This document shows positions 24,118 to 32,993 of a DNA stretch of 47,033 nucleotides, piece by piece. Position 1 is the first letter of the stretch; every line of letters begins with the position of its first letter. Below the pieces are notes generated by a model that ran no database searches, was not told the origin of the DNA, and worked only from the letters and a program-made list of their open reading frames with translations. Location of the stretch: assembly GCA_900555785.1 (NCBI GenBank), contig USMO01000001.1, positions 1 to 47,033 on the forward strand, read 5' to 3'. Made by a program: the position numbers and the translations under genes. The stretch comes from an uncultured Eubacteriales bacterium (GTDB taxonomy: Bacteria > Bacillota > Clostridia > Oscillospirales > CAG-272).

Positions 24118-25107
24118 TTACTCAGCCTTCCGCTGGTAGAACACAAACGCCGAAATGATTGCCGCAATGATCGACACGATGACGATGACGATCAGGAAGT
24201 AAATCCACGACATTGCCGAGCTGAGCACCTGACCGTTCGATGCCGAATACTTCTGCGAAATGAAGGTCATCACCACGTTGCTTTCGGTTGTGAAGGAGTC
24301 GATGATCGTATACACGGCGTTGACCAGAATCATCGGCGTAATCATCGGGAAGGTTACCTTCCAGAAGGTTTCCCATGCGGTTGCGCCGTCAATCTTACAG
24401 GATTCGTAGATTGCAGGCGAAATCGACTGAAGCGATGCCAGGAAGATCAGCATCTGCACGCCGGAGCGGTTGACGATTCCGTAGATGTTGTTGATTGCCA
24501 TTGTCACGTAATCCACGATTTCGGTACCGACCTTCATGTTTGCGAACAATCGCTGCAGGTCCATGCTGGAGACCAGTTCGGTCGCCGCGCTGGAACCGGT
24601 ACCGGTATCGATACCGTCCGTGCCTTCCATGTAATCAGACATGATGTCGCTTGCCGCAATCGTTTCCATAATACCGGTTGACAAGATGACCGGGATGAAG
24701 AAGATTGCCCGGAACACGCCCCGTCCAGCCATATTCTGGTTCAGCATCACCGCCATGAACAGCGAGAAGATGATGATTGCGGGAATTTCGAATGCCAGCT
24801 GCTTGAGTCCGGACACCAGCGTTTTCGCAAAGTCCGGATCCTCCGTCAGCGCCTCTTTGTAGTTCTTCCAGCCGACGAACTCGGTGGTATAGGCACCGCC
24901 GCCGGTTCCGGCATTGATTTTGGAAAAGCTGAACACGATGGAGTCCTTGATCATCGGCAGGTAGATCAGCACAAACCCGATCAGGAACGGCAGGATGAAC
25001 AGCCATCCCGAACGTGCCTTGCGCCGGTCAAGAGATGCAATTTTTCTTTTTTTCGGTTCCTTGACCTTTTCGGCGGTCATCGGAGCCTGATTCATATCCG
25101 TTGTCAT
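24118..25107 (-). CDS. ABC sugar transporter permease (MalF-type), second pair
   Basis: The 329-residue inner-membrane permease begins with a Lys/Arg-rich tail, then GWLFILPFLIGFVLIYLPM as its first membrane segment. The EAA loop YESCKIDGATAWETFWKVTF lies near residue 235. A polar insert of roughly 60 residues (~150-213, rich in Gly, Asp and Ser) sits in a predicted external loop. It pairs with the permease 13 bases downstream. Both follow the DUF5696-like gene, away from the solute-binding gene, so they may serve a second substrate or form part of a larger complex. No ATPase gene is nearby. Confidence 0.9.
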   Translation of the reverse strand: MTTDMNQAPMTAEKVKEPKKRKIASLDRRKARSGWLFILPFLIGFVLIYLPMIKDSIVFSFSKINAGTGGGAYTTEFVGWKNYKEALTEDPDFAKTLVSGLKQLAFEIPAIIIFSLFMAVMLNQNMAGRGVFRAIFFIPVILSTGIMETIAASDIMSDYMEGTDGIDTGTGSSAATELVSSMDLQRLFANMKVGTEIVDYVTMAINNIYGIVNRSGVQMLIFLASLQSISPAIYESCKIDGATAWETFWKVTFPMITPMILVNAVYTIIDSFTTESNVVMTFISQKYSASNGQVLSSAMSWIYFLIVIVIVSIIAAIISAFVFYQRKAE

Positions 25108-25125
25108 GCTATTGCACCTCCCCTA

Positions 25126-28100
25126 TCAGTTCGCCGAGCGCGGGATCATGACATACCCGCCGGCTTCGATCGTATAGACAACGCCCATGTAGACAACGCG
25201 GACTGCATAGCTGTTGTAGTTGAGCAGGAACGTCTTGTAGGGCGTCTTGCTCGTGCGGTCACCGTAGGTCACGGCAACCACATTGTTGTTGCTGACCTGA
25301 TAACGCTGACTGTCGTCCTTGACGGTCTCCTGCTCGGTATCCTCGGTGGTATCGGGCATTTTGCCTTCCTTCTTGACATCCTCAACGTCCAGAACGATGG
25401 TCAGCTCGCCCTTCACCTCAGCCGAATTTGCCTCTGCAAACATTGCATCGAACTTCACGGCAAACGCGCCGGTTGCTTCGCCCGCCAGGTCTGCAGCATC
25501 CACGCCGGCAGCAGTCTCCAACTCGGTCTTCTTGGCGGTCAGCCAAGCCGACATCTCGTCGAACTGCGCCTTTGCGATCTTGTACTGCTCAGAATCGGTC
25601 CCCTTCTCGTCCGCAATCAGCTGCAGCGCGGCTTCGAGCTTTTCGTAAACTGCCGTTGCCTGCTTGTAAGCGCGCACGATACGGTCATAGTTGTTCCAGG
25701 TTGTAACTGCCAGCGAACGGAATGCGACCAGAGCATCATAGCGTCCCTCAACGATTGCATCCTCGCCGGTCTTCTTCAGGTTGTCCAGCGTGGTCCGCAT
25801 TGCTGCAGCATTGGTTGCCAGCGGCTTTGCATTGTCATCGGCTGCCTGCAGAATATTCTCCAGCGTTTCAATGGCACTGCGGAGTGCAACGCTTGCTTCT
25901 GCGACCGATGCAATCTTGTTGATTGCGTCATCGCGCTCTGCCTTTTCAGCCGCCTCCTTGGCATCCTCGAGCTTCTTTTTCAGAAGCGTTTCCAGCTCGT
26001 CAAGGTCCAGGACACGCTCAGTTGCAAACTTCGCGCCGTCGCTGCCGATGTTGTTGTAGTTCAGGAACTCGTGCCCAACAATGGTTTTGGTCTGGACGTC
26101 AGCCAGCAGCCCGTTGAGCGTATTGTAGTAGTTGATGACATCATCCTTCCAGATGCTGTACTGGATGGAGTAATACTGGCTCAGGACCTCGTCCTCCTTC
26201 AGCTCCTCCGTGTTCCGGTAGGAGAGGATGAAGTACAGACCCGCGCCGTTTTCGATTGCCTTTAGGAGCGCGTAATCGGTGTCGCCTTCCTCATTCAGCG
26301 CAGTGCCTGCGAACTGAATGTATCCGTGCAGGACCGCACCCAGGAACGGAACCGAGCAGGCTGCCTTGACATACCGGCTGGAATCCAGGTCCATGTTAAT
26401 GATGTAGTCCATGTAGCGCCAGGTATACGCGTTACCGCCGTCGGTCATCAGACTGTAGTCCTTGCTCAGGGCAGCCAGTGCCTTTTCGGTAAACTCCTTG
26501 CTGTCCTCGCGGTTATACGGATCATCCTCGTCAAAGTCGGAGTTCAGAGCCGTACCGAGCGATGCAACCGACATGGTGTGAATGTCGTATTTGCCGTACT
26601 TCTTCAGCAGCTTCTCATAGAACTTGCTGTAGCGGGACGGCGAAATTGCCAGCGAATAGAAGCTGACGTACTTCTGCTGCGTTGCGCTGTACTGTCTCTT
26701 GGAGGAGTAGCGGTTATCGATGGTCTTGATTGCGTCCTTCTTGAGGTTCAGTGCGTCAAACAGGGTGTTCTCGGTGCAGTATGCAAAGTCGAAATCCGGG
26801 AACAGACCGATCTGACGGTCATCGTCTGCCGAGTTGATTGCCTTTGCCTGCTCGAGCAGCTTCTTGAAGCCGGATTTGCCTCCGACCTTGCCGACCCAGG
26901 ACAGCGACGACGGGATTTTGGAATACATACCGCCGTTTGCAAAGCCGGTCATTTTGAAGTTGATGTTGTTCACGCCGCTCTCCGACAGCTCATTGTACAT
27001 CGTCATGATGTCCTCAAAGGTGGTGAACGGTGTCATCAGGTCAACCGGGATGGTTGCAACGGTCTGCTGGGTCTTCATACCGCCGAAGACTTCCATGTAA
27101 AGCGGAATGTTCGCCGTTACGTCATCCTCGGTCAGTTCGGTCAGAACGCCTTCGCTGATGAGGTAATCCCGGTAAGCCTCAGCCATGCCGAGCCAGGATG
27201 CATCGTAGTGCTTTCCGGATTCGTTCTTGGCAAGCTGCTCGTCGCGCAGAAGCTGATACTGGATTTTAATGTTGCCGGTATATTTCCGGTTGGAAACGAC
27301 CGTCCAGGTGCTGCTGCTCGTAACCGAGATGGAATCTGCGATGTCGTAGCTGTCCTTCGGCTTCGGGTTGAAGTAGTTACTCATCGTGGCGTAGTCGGAA
27401 AGTGTGCCGGCGAAATAGGTTTCGATTTCGCCAAGCGACTCGCCCGCCTCGATGATGGCAAGATAACCGCGCTTGTAGCTGTCTGCCTGGATGTCACCCA
27501 AGAGTTCGCCGCCGAGCTTTTCGACGCTTGCCTTGATATCATCGATGCTCATGACGGTGTTCGACACCTTTTCGGTATGTTTGATTGCGTTGCCGTCCTC
27601 GTCCTTCACCTGATAGGTGTAGGTGTAGATGACCTCGGTTGCAACCGTACCGTACACGGGGGTCCGGATTGCCTTCTGATAGGTTCCGGAGATCTGGTGG
27701 TATGCATAGTCCACACCGTAGATCTTGCCACGAATGGTGTTGGTCTTGGTCAGGTTGAAATCAAACAGCGAGCCGGAGCCGTCCGGATAGAAGTTGTAGC
27801 CTTCGTTTTTGGTGTTGCCGGCACCCATATACGGCAGAATCGAAATGTTCTCCAGCGTATAGGATGCCATGTTGTACTGCAGACCGTTGACCGGAACGCG
27901 GACCAGCAGTCCGTTTTCGTTCAGCGAATACTCCAGCGCCAGCTTGAATGCCGGGTACTCTTCGTCGGTTGCCTCGTAGTGCGTGGTCTCGTGGTCGGCA
28001 TCCATCTGCTCGAAGGTGTAATCCGGGCAATACTTCTTGATATACTCCTCAATCTGCGTAATCTCGACAGACGATGCGTCGGTGGAGAAGACACGAATCG

Positions 28101-28914
28101 GGATATTCTCGCCGTCCGGGTCTGTGCAGGGGTAGGATTTGATGCAGGCATCCTTCTCAGCCTGGGTCTTCATGGTGGAAGGATCCTTCAGCTGGAAGAA
28201 AGCATCGATTTTGCCGATGTAGAAGTCTGCCTCGGCTTTGCTGCCCAGTTCCCCGCGCTCTGCAGCCTCCTTCAGAGGCGTCATGATCAGGTTCTGGTAG
28301 CTCGTTTCGGGCAACCACCGCGGAACCAGTTTGCGGAACTCCTCACGTCCGATGGTGTATTCCATCCGGACACCGTTCTTGATTTTGGAAATGCTGATCT
28401 GGTTGCGCATTGCTGCGTCCAGGAAGCTGTACAGGTACTTGGTGGTACCGTTTTCCTGATACTGAATGATGACCTGGGACATCAGCAGCTGTTCTTTGGT
28501 ACCTTCGCTGCCGGCTGTGGTGCTTCCACCCGGCTTGAACATGGCAGAGCCCTTGGAGCTTGCCACATCGTAGGGGTTGGAGAACAACACGTTGACGTGA
28601 TCCGTTCCCAGCGTTGCGGTTTCCACCAGCGCAATTTCGCCGCTGGTGGTGGTACCTTCCTTGCCGTCGGTCGTCAAGCCCGGGTGCTGGTAGTCAACAT
28701 ACAGCTGATAGCCGTAGCCCTCCAGCATCAGGGTCATGCTCGCCAGTTTTTCCGCCGGTGTCTTGTAGACATCGGTTTGCATATAGATCTTGGAAATATC
28801 CGATTCACTCAGTTCCCCGGCAGCTCCTGCCGACAGGGTCCCGACAAATGCGACGGAGCCGAGCATCAACACGACAGCTAAGAATGTCGAAACAATCCTT
28901 GATTGAATTTTCAT
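25126..28914 (-). CDS. Exported DUF5696-like giant protein
   Basis: The 1262-residue protein has a signal peptide (KIQSRIVSTFLAVVLMLGSV to an AGA site near residue 33) and no lipobox or C-terminal anchor. Residues ~60-400 form a beta-rich region (YGYQLYVDYQHPGLTT, GYNFYPDGSGSLFDF). Residues ~580-900 contain NIPLYMEVFGGMKTQ, VNNINFKMTGFANGGM and LFPDFDFAYC, which read like a TIM-barrel glycosidase-type domain. This resembles DUF5696 proteins of Firmicutes. Residues ~970-1130 are helical, Ala/Glu/Lys-rich and probably coiled coil. A short C-terminal beta part ends VYTIEAGGYVMIPRSAN. AGGAGG precedes the ATG. Its place between two permease pairs suggests an external glycan-handling role; whether it is catalytic is open. 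Confidence 0.75.
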   Translation of the reverse strand: MKIQSRIVSTFLAVVLMLGSVAFVGTLSAGAAGELSESDISKIYMQTDVYKTPAEKLASMTLMLEGYGYQLYVDYQHPGLTTDGKEGTTTSGEIALVETATLGTDHVNVLFSNPYDVASSKGSAMFKPGGSTTAGSEGTKEQLLMSQVIIQYQENGTTKYLYSFLDAAMRNQISISKIKNGVRMEYTIGREEFRKLVPRWLPETSYQNLIMTPLKEAAERGELGSKAEADFYIGKIDAFFQLKDPSTMKTQAEKDACIKSYPCTDPDGENIPIRVFSTDASSVEITQIEEYIKKYCPDYTFEQMDADHETTHYEATDEEYPAFKLALEYSLNENGLLVRVPVNGLQYNMASYTLENISILPYMGAGNTKNEGYNFYPDGSGSLFDFNLTKTNTIRGKIYGVDYAYHQISGTYQKAIRTPVYGTVATEVIYTYTYQVKDEDGNAIKHTEKVSNTVMSIDDIKASVEKLGGELLGDIQADSYKRGYLAIIEAGESLGEIETYFAGTLSDYATMSNYFNPKPKDSYDIADSISVTSSSTWTVVSNRKYTGNIKIQYQLLRDEQLAKNESGKHYDASWLGMAEAYRDYLISEGVLTELTEDDVTANIPLYMEVFGGMKTQQTVATIPVDLMTPFTTFEDIMTMYNELSESGVNNINFKMTGFANGGMYSKIPSSLSWVGKVGGKSGFKKLLEQAKAINSADDDRQIGLFPDFDFAYCTENTLFDALNLKKDAIKTIDNRYSSKRQYSATQQKYVSFYSLAISPSRYSKFYEKLLKKYGKYDIHTMSVASLGTALNSDFDEDDPYNREDSKEFTEKALAALSKDYSLMTDGGNAYTWRYMDYIINMDLDSSRYVKAACSVPFLGAVLHGYIQFAGTALNEEGDTDYALLKAIENGAGLYFILSYRNTEELKEDEVLSQYYSIQYSIWKDDVINYYNTLNGLLADVQTKTIVGHEFLNYNNIGSDGAKFATERVLDLDELETLLKKKLEDAKEAAEKAERDDAINKIASVAEASVALRSAIETLENILQAADDNAKPLATNAAAMRTTLDNLKKTGEDAIVEGRYDALVAFRSLAVTTWNNYDRIVRAYKQATAVYEKLEAALQLIADEKGTDSEQYKIAKAQFDEMSAWLTAKKTELETAAGVDAADLAGEATGAFAVKFDAMFAEANSAEVKGELTIVLDVEDVKKEGKMPDTTEDTEQETVKDDSQRYQVSNNNVVAVTYGDRTSKTPYKTFLLNYNSYAVRVVYMGVVYTIEAGGYVMIPRSAN

Positions 28915-28936
28915 TTATTTACCTCCTGTCTGTCGT

Positions 28937-31102
28937 TTAGACCCGGTATTGGATCTCGGTGATCAGGTTCGTCACCAGGCTGACGAGCTTGGTCAGCAAC
29001 ATGCTGAACAGCAGCACGATGAAAACGATAACTGCCATTGCAACAATGGTACAGAGAATGATAATGAGGTTCTTAAAGAGCGAATAATCATGCGTCACCA
29101 TCGTGCCGAAGAAGAGCAGGATGCCAACCCAGATGAATGCCAGCGTGCCGATGAAGGTGATGATCGATGCCTCGCTGCTCGCCACCCAGTTCGAAACCAG
29201 CGTCGAGGGGATGATCAGCAGCGGCAGCGGCAGCAGCGAATAGGAAGACGCAATGAAGATGTCCTTGAAGCTGCCTTCACCGTCAAACAGCGTGGTCAGA
29301 CACCAGTTTGCCAGCACGAAGAGAATCAGCGGGACCGCAACCGAAATCAGCTGCGTCAGAATGGTGGTCACGCTTCTGGTCGGGTTGAGCACGTAGCCCT
29401 GACCGACCCCCTGATAAAAGAACGCCAGGACCGCGACTGCGGCGAACACCAGCGATGCACGGACCGATCCGCGGTGCTCATGCTTGAGGTCATAGAAACC
29501 GTCAAACGGGTGGAAGATAACATGGAATCCGTACATCAGCTCCTGACCGAAGGTCTTTCTTGCACGTCCGTCAGTCGACACGCGCTTGTTGACCTTTGCT
29601 GCAAACTGGAACCACTTGATGACACCGACAATGACGGCGACAATCAGAACGATGACCAGCAGGAACCACTTGGACATCCAATCCTTCCGCACTTCCTTGA
29701 AGGCCTCGCTCCAGTTTGCGGTGTCGTATGCGACTTCGTACATCTTCAGCGCTTCTTCGTAGGAGCCGTTCCGGTACATTGCATTACCGATTCCGACATA
29801 CGCTGCGTCGAAGTTGGAGTTTCTCTGCAGAACCGCCTTCCAGCACTCGATGGCATAGTCGTAATCCAGCGAGTTCTGTGCGCCGATTGCTTCAATCAGC
29901 AAATCGCCGTACTTGGTGCGCTCGTAGACCACGATGCAGCCCTCGTTACCTTTATCCAGCGCCAGCAGGGTATCGCCCTGGTAGCAGATGGCTTCGATAC
30001 TCGAAATGCTGCCCAGCATCGAGCCCTTATCACCGAAAGCGAAGAGCAGGTTGCCGTTGAAATCGTAGGTGTAAATCTTCTGGCGCTTCTCATCGATAAT
30101 CGACCAGGTCTTTTCGGGACCGACCGCCACGTCCGTGATGGTCGAAACGCCGCTGTAGGTGTCGGTCTTATCGGTGGAGTAATCAATTTCGCCCGCCGGC
30201 GGCCAGAAGCCGTTGCGGCGCATGATCTCTTCGCCCGAGGGGTTCAGCAGCTTGACCGGCAGGTAGGTACCCGACGAGGATTTGCTGCGGATTGCGCTCT
30301 GGACCGACGATTCCGCAATCGAGGAGGTGGTCACGTAGATGAAGCCGTCCTCGGTGATGGAGATGTTGTTGTACTCGGTGGAAATCAGCTTTGCGCTCAG
30401 TTTCTTCTGCTCATCGGTCTGGAGCTTTCTCCACAGAATGTCCCATGCGCTGATGGTAACTGCCTGTGCGCCGATGAAGCCGACAAACTCGCCGTCGCTG
30501 TCCATCACAATGACACCCTGATAGGTGGTCGAGGAGACAACGTAGATTCTGCCGTACTGGTCGATTGCCATTGCAACCGGCTTGTAGACCGAATCGTCGT
30601 CAAACAGCTGGCTCTGCGGCTGGTCGATGATCTTCTTAAATTCGAAGGTCACGCGATCAAAGACAACCAGACGGTTCTGGTCCGTATCGCAGACCCAGAT
30701 TTCGCCGTGGTCTTCGTCGTTCTTGGGGTTGACCACGAAGACACCCTGCGGATTCTTCAGCGAATCCGGGTTGCCTTTGTCGTTGACGAAATCGGTGATG
30801 ATGTGGTCCATCTCGAAGTAACGGGACAGAACCAGAATGCGGTTGTTGCCCGAATCGGCGATGTAAACCTTTTTCTCGGAGTCGGTGACCATATCGCCGG
30901 GGTTGTTGAACTTTTCGATGCCGAGGTCCGTTGCGCCGACGGTCTTGGCTGCGGAGTAAGCATCCGGAGAGTAGAGTGCCTTGCCGTCAATGGAGTAGGT
31001 GTAGGTCTGATAAGCCGAGGATGCCGATGCTCCGACTGCAAATGCCGGAATCAGCATCACGACCGACAGAACGAGCAATACTACCAATTTGAATTTTTTC
31101 AT
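28937..31102 (-). CDS. Exported NHL-type beta-propeller / TPR / Yip1 membrane fusion protein
   Basis: The product has 721 residues. A signal peptide (1-28, ending SAS) is followed by an NHL/six-bladed propeller region to about residue 410, with blades such as FNNPGDMVTDSEKKVYIADS and GNNRILVL or GEIWVCDTDQNRLVVFD. Residues ~415-470 form a TPR pair (YAIECWKAVLQRNSNFDAAY, then YRNGSYEEALKMYEVAY). A membrane segment (WFLLVIVLIVAVIVGVIKWF, ~485-505) leads to a Yip1-type domain with about five membrane segments (~520-721, starting FHPFDGFYDLKHE). The propeller and TPR face outside, the Yip1 part sits in the membrane. It starts 10 bases after the MalG-type gene. The protein could gather or organise the transport proteins at the surface; no enzymatic motif is visible. 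Confidence 0.85.
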   Translation of the reverse strand: MKKFKLVVLLVLSVVMLIPAFAVGASASSAYQTYTYSIDGKALYSPDAYSAAKTVGATDLGIEKFNNPGDMVTDSEKKVYIADSGNNRILVLSRYFEMDHIITDFVNDKGNPDSLKNPQGVFVVNPKNDEDHGEIWVCDTDQNRLVVFDRVTFEFKKIIDQPQSQLFDDDSVYKPVAMAIDQYGRIYVVSSTTYQGVIVMDSDGEFVGFIGAQAVTISAWDILWRKLQTDEQKKLSAKLISTEYNNISITEDGFIYVTTSSIAESSVQSAIRSKSSSGTYLPVKLLNPSGEEIMRRNGFWPPAGEIDYSTDKTDTYSGVSTITDVAVGPEKTWSIIDEKRQKIYTYDFNGNLLFAFGDKGSMLGSISSIEAICYQGDTLLALDKGNEGCIVVYERTKYGDLLIEAIGAQNSLDYDYAIECWKAVLQRNSNFDAAYVGIGNAMYRNGSYEEALKMYEVAYDTANWSEAFKEVRKDWMSKWFLLVIVLIVAVIVGVIKWFQFAAKVNKRVSTDGRARKTFGQELMYGFHVIFHPFDGFYDLKHEHRGSVRASLVFAAVAVLAFFYQGVGQGYVLNPTRSVTTILTQLISVAVPLILFVLANWCLTTLFDGEGSFKDIFIASSYSLLPLPLLIIPSTLVSNWVASSEASIITFIGTLAFIWVGILLFFGTMVTHDYSLFKNLIIILCTIVAMAVIVFIVLLFSMLLTKLVSLVTNLITEIQYRV

Positions 31103-31112
31103 ATTGCCCTCC

Positions 31113-31985
31113 TTAATCCTTCATACCGCTGGTACCCATCGTCTCGATGATGTTCGACTGCGTAATGACGAACACGAGAATCGGGACCAGCATCATCAGA
31201 ACGGTTGCCGCTGCGGATGCGCCTGCACGCTTGATACCGCCTGCCGTAATCTGACCGATTGCATAGTTGAACGACTTATACTGTTCGGAATAAATGTAGA
31301 TGGACGAGCCCGCATTCCAGAGCGTCTGGAAGCTGTACACAATCAGGGTCAGCCATGCCGGCTTAACCATCGGCATTGCGATGGTCCAGTAGGTCCGGAG
31401 CTCGCTTGCGCCGTCCAGACGGGCACTTTCCAGCACCGCGTCCGAAACGCCGGTATCCATGAACTGCTTCATCAGGTAAAGACCCAGCGTGTAGCCCCAT
31501 GCCGGCACGATGATTGCCCAGTAGGTATCGATCATGTGGAAGAAGCTCATCAGGATGAAGCTGGTGATTGCGGTAACCGTGGAGTGGAACATCAGGGATG
31601 TCTGAATGGTTTTAAAGATTGCTTTGCCGCCCGGGAATTTGATCTTTGCCAGTGCGTATGCGCACATGGAGGCGATGAACAGATGCCCGAAGGTACCCAT
31701 AACCGAGGTGAAAACGGTGTTGAAGATGTACCGGGAGAACGGAACCCAGGAGGTGTTCATCAGGCTGAACAGATCCTTGAAGTTGGTGAAGGTCGGGTTC
31801 ATCACGTAGAAGCGCGGCGGGTACATCCAGAGTTCGTCAAGCGGCTTGAGGGACTGCATGATGACATATGCCATCGGCAGCACCATGAAGAGTCCGAGCA
31901 GGGTCAGGACGATGGTAATTCCGGCATCGCCTCCTGCGGAACGGGACAGGACAACCTTATGTTTTCTGGTTCTCAGCTTTGCCAT
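31113..31985 (-). CDS. ABC sugar transporter permease (MalG-type), first pair
   Basis: The 290-residue inner-membrane permease is of typical family length, with six predicted membrane segments. The EAA loop LESARLDGASELRTYWTIAM lies near residue 195. GMFMVLP-type first segment and PAWGYTLGLYLMKQF before the EAA loop are characteristic of CUT1 permeases. It lies one base after its MalF-type partner, so translation is coupled. Together with the solute-binding fusion upstream, it forms a conventional carbohydrate importer lacking only its ATPase. Confidence 0.92.
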   Translation of the reverse strand: MAKLRTRKHKVVLSRSAGGDAGITIVLTLLGLFMVLPMAYVIMQSLKPLDELWMYPPRFYVMNPTFTNFKDLFSLMNTSWVPFSRYIFNTVFTSVMGTFGHLFIASMCAYALAKIKFPGGKAIFKTIQTSLMFHSTVTAITSFILMSFFHMIDTYWAIIVPAWGYTLGLYLMKQFMDTGVSDAVLESARLDGASELRTYWTIAMPMVKPAWLTLIVYSFQTLWNAGSSIYIYSEQYKSFNYAIGQITAGGIKRAGASAAATVLMMLVPILVFVITQSNIIETMGTSGMKD

Positions 31986-31986
31986 G

Positions 31987-32955
31987 TCACGTACCTACCT
32001 TTGACAGAATTTTCTTGACGATCACGTTTGCACCGATCATGATGATGAACAGGATGACCGCGATTGCCGAAGAGTAACCGATCTCATACCGCTGCGTACC
32101 GTAGTCCTCCAAGTGGTGGATGATGGTGTGCGCGGCGTAGTCGACAGACGGGAAGCCGCAGAGCGCGGTCACGACGCCACCGAAACCGAAGGAACCGGTG
32201 ATCGACATGATTGCACCGAACATCAGCTGCGGGCGCATGCTCGGCAGGGTGATGTACCACAGCTCCTGCCAACGGTTGCGGACACCGTCCACGGCGCCTG
32301 CCTCGTAAAGCGAGCGGTCAACGCCCTGCAGACCTGCGATAAAGGACAGGAATGCGGTACCAAGCGAGGTCCAGAGGGCGACGATGATACAAAGCGGCAT
32401 GACGTAGCTTGCGTCCTGGAAGAAGGCGATCGGTTCACTGATCATGCCCAGTTCCAGAAGGGTTGCGTTGACCCAGCCCTGTGCATCGGAGTCGAACAGG
32501 ACACCCCAGATGAGGTAGACCTGACCGGAAATCGACGGTGCATAGAAAATCAGGGTCACGATTGCGCGGATTCGCGGCGACAGCTCATTGATAAACCACG
32601 CAACCAGATAGGACATCAGGTAGGAGGTCGGACCGACGATAACCGCAAAGATGAAGGTGTTCTTGCAGGCGATCAGGAAAATATCGTCTGCGAAGAACAG
32701 GTTGATGTAGTTGTCAAACCAGACCCAGTTCGGCGCCTGGAGCATGTTGAAGTCGGTAAAGCTGAAAAAGATGGACAGGATAACCGGCGCGACCGTGAAC
32801 AGCGTGAAAATGATAACGTAGGGGGCAATCATGACATACGCGACCCAGTTGCGCTTCATTTCCTTCCAGATCCACTGGCGGTAGGTCAGGTCTTTTCTCG
32901 AAACCGCTTGGTATGCGGCTTTGTCAGTCCCTGCCTGTGCAGTTTTATTTGACAT
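31987..32955 (-). CDS. ABC sugar transporter permease (MalF-type), first pair
   Basis: The 322-residue CUT1-type permease has a short charged N-terminus, then VAYVMIAPYVIIFTLFTVAP as its first membrane segment. The EAA loop SLYEAGAVDGVRNRWQELWY lies near residue 220. TAAGGAG lies 6 bases before the ATG. It follows the solute-binding gene by 38 bases and touches the next permease gene. A short external loop (SDAQGWVNATLLELGM) is typical, so unlike the second pair it has no unusual insert. Confidence 0.92.
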   Translation of the reverse strand: MSNKTAQAGTDKAAYQAVSRKDLTYRQWIWKEMKRNWVAYVMIAPYVIIFTLFTVAPVILSIFFSFTDFNMLQAPNWVWFDNYINLFFADDIFLIACKNTFIFAVIVGPTSYLMSYLVAWFINELSPRIRAIVTLIFYAPSISGQVYLIWGVLFDSDAQGWVNATLLELGMISEPIAFFQDASYVMPLCIIVALWTSLGTAFLSFIAGLQGVDRSLYEAGAVDGVRNRWQELWYITLPSMRPQLMFGAIMSITGSFGFGGVVTALCGFPSVDYAAHTIIHHLEDYGTQRYEIGYSSAIAVILFIIMIGANVIVKKILSKVGT

Positions 32956-32993
32956 TTTGCATTCTCCTTATTCAGATTTTAAGCGAAAACGAA

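Noticed and set aside
26326..28881. An 851-codon rightward open frame opposite the DUF5696-like gene, and similar ones at 28949-31150, 33654-36281 and 40129-42459
   Set aside because: They are antisense shadows of long GC-rich genes. They lack ribosome sites and signal peptides and show Val/Gln/Arg/His-rich composition typical of reverse-strand translation.
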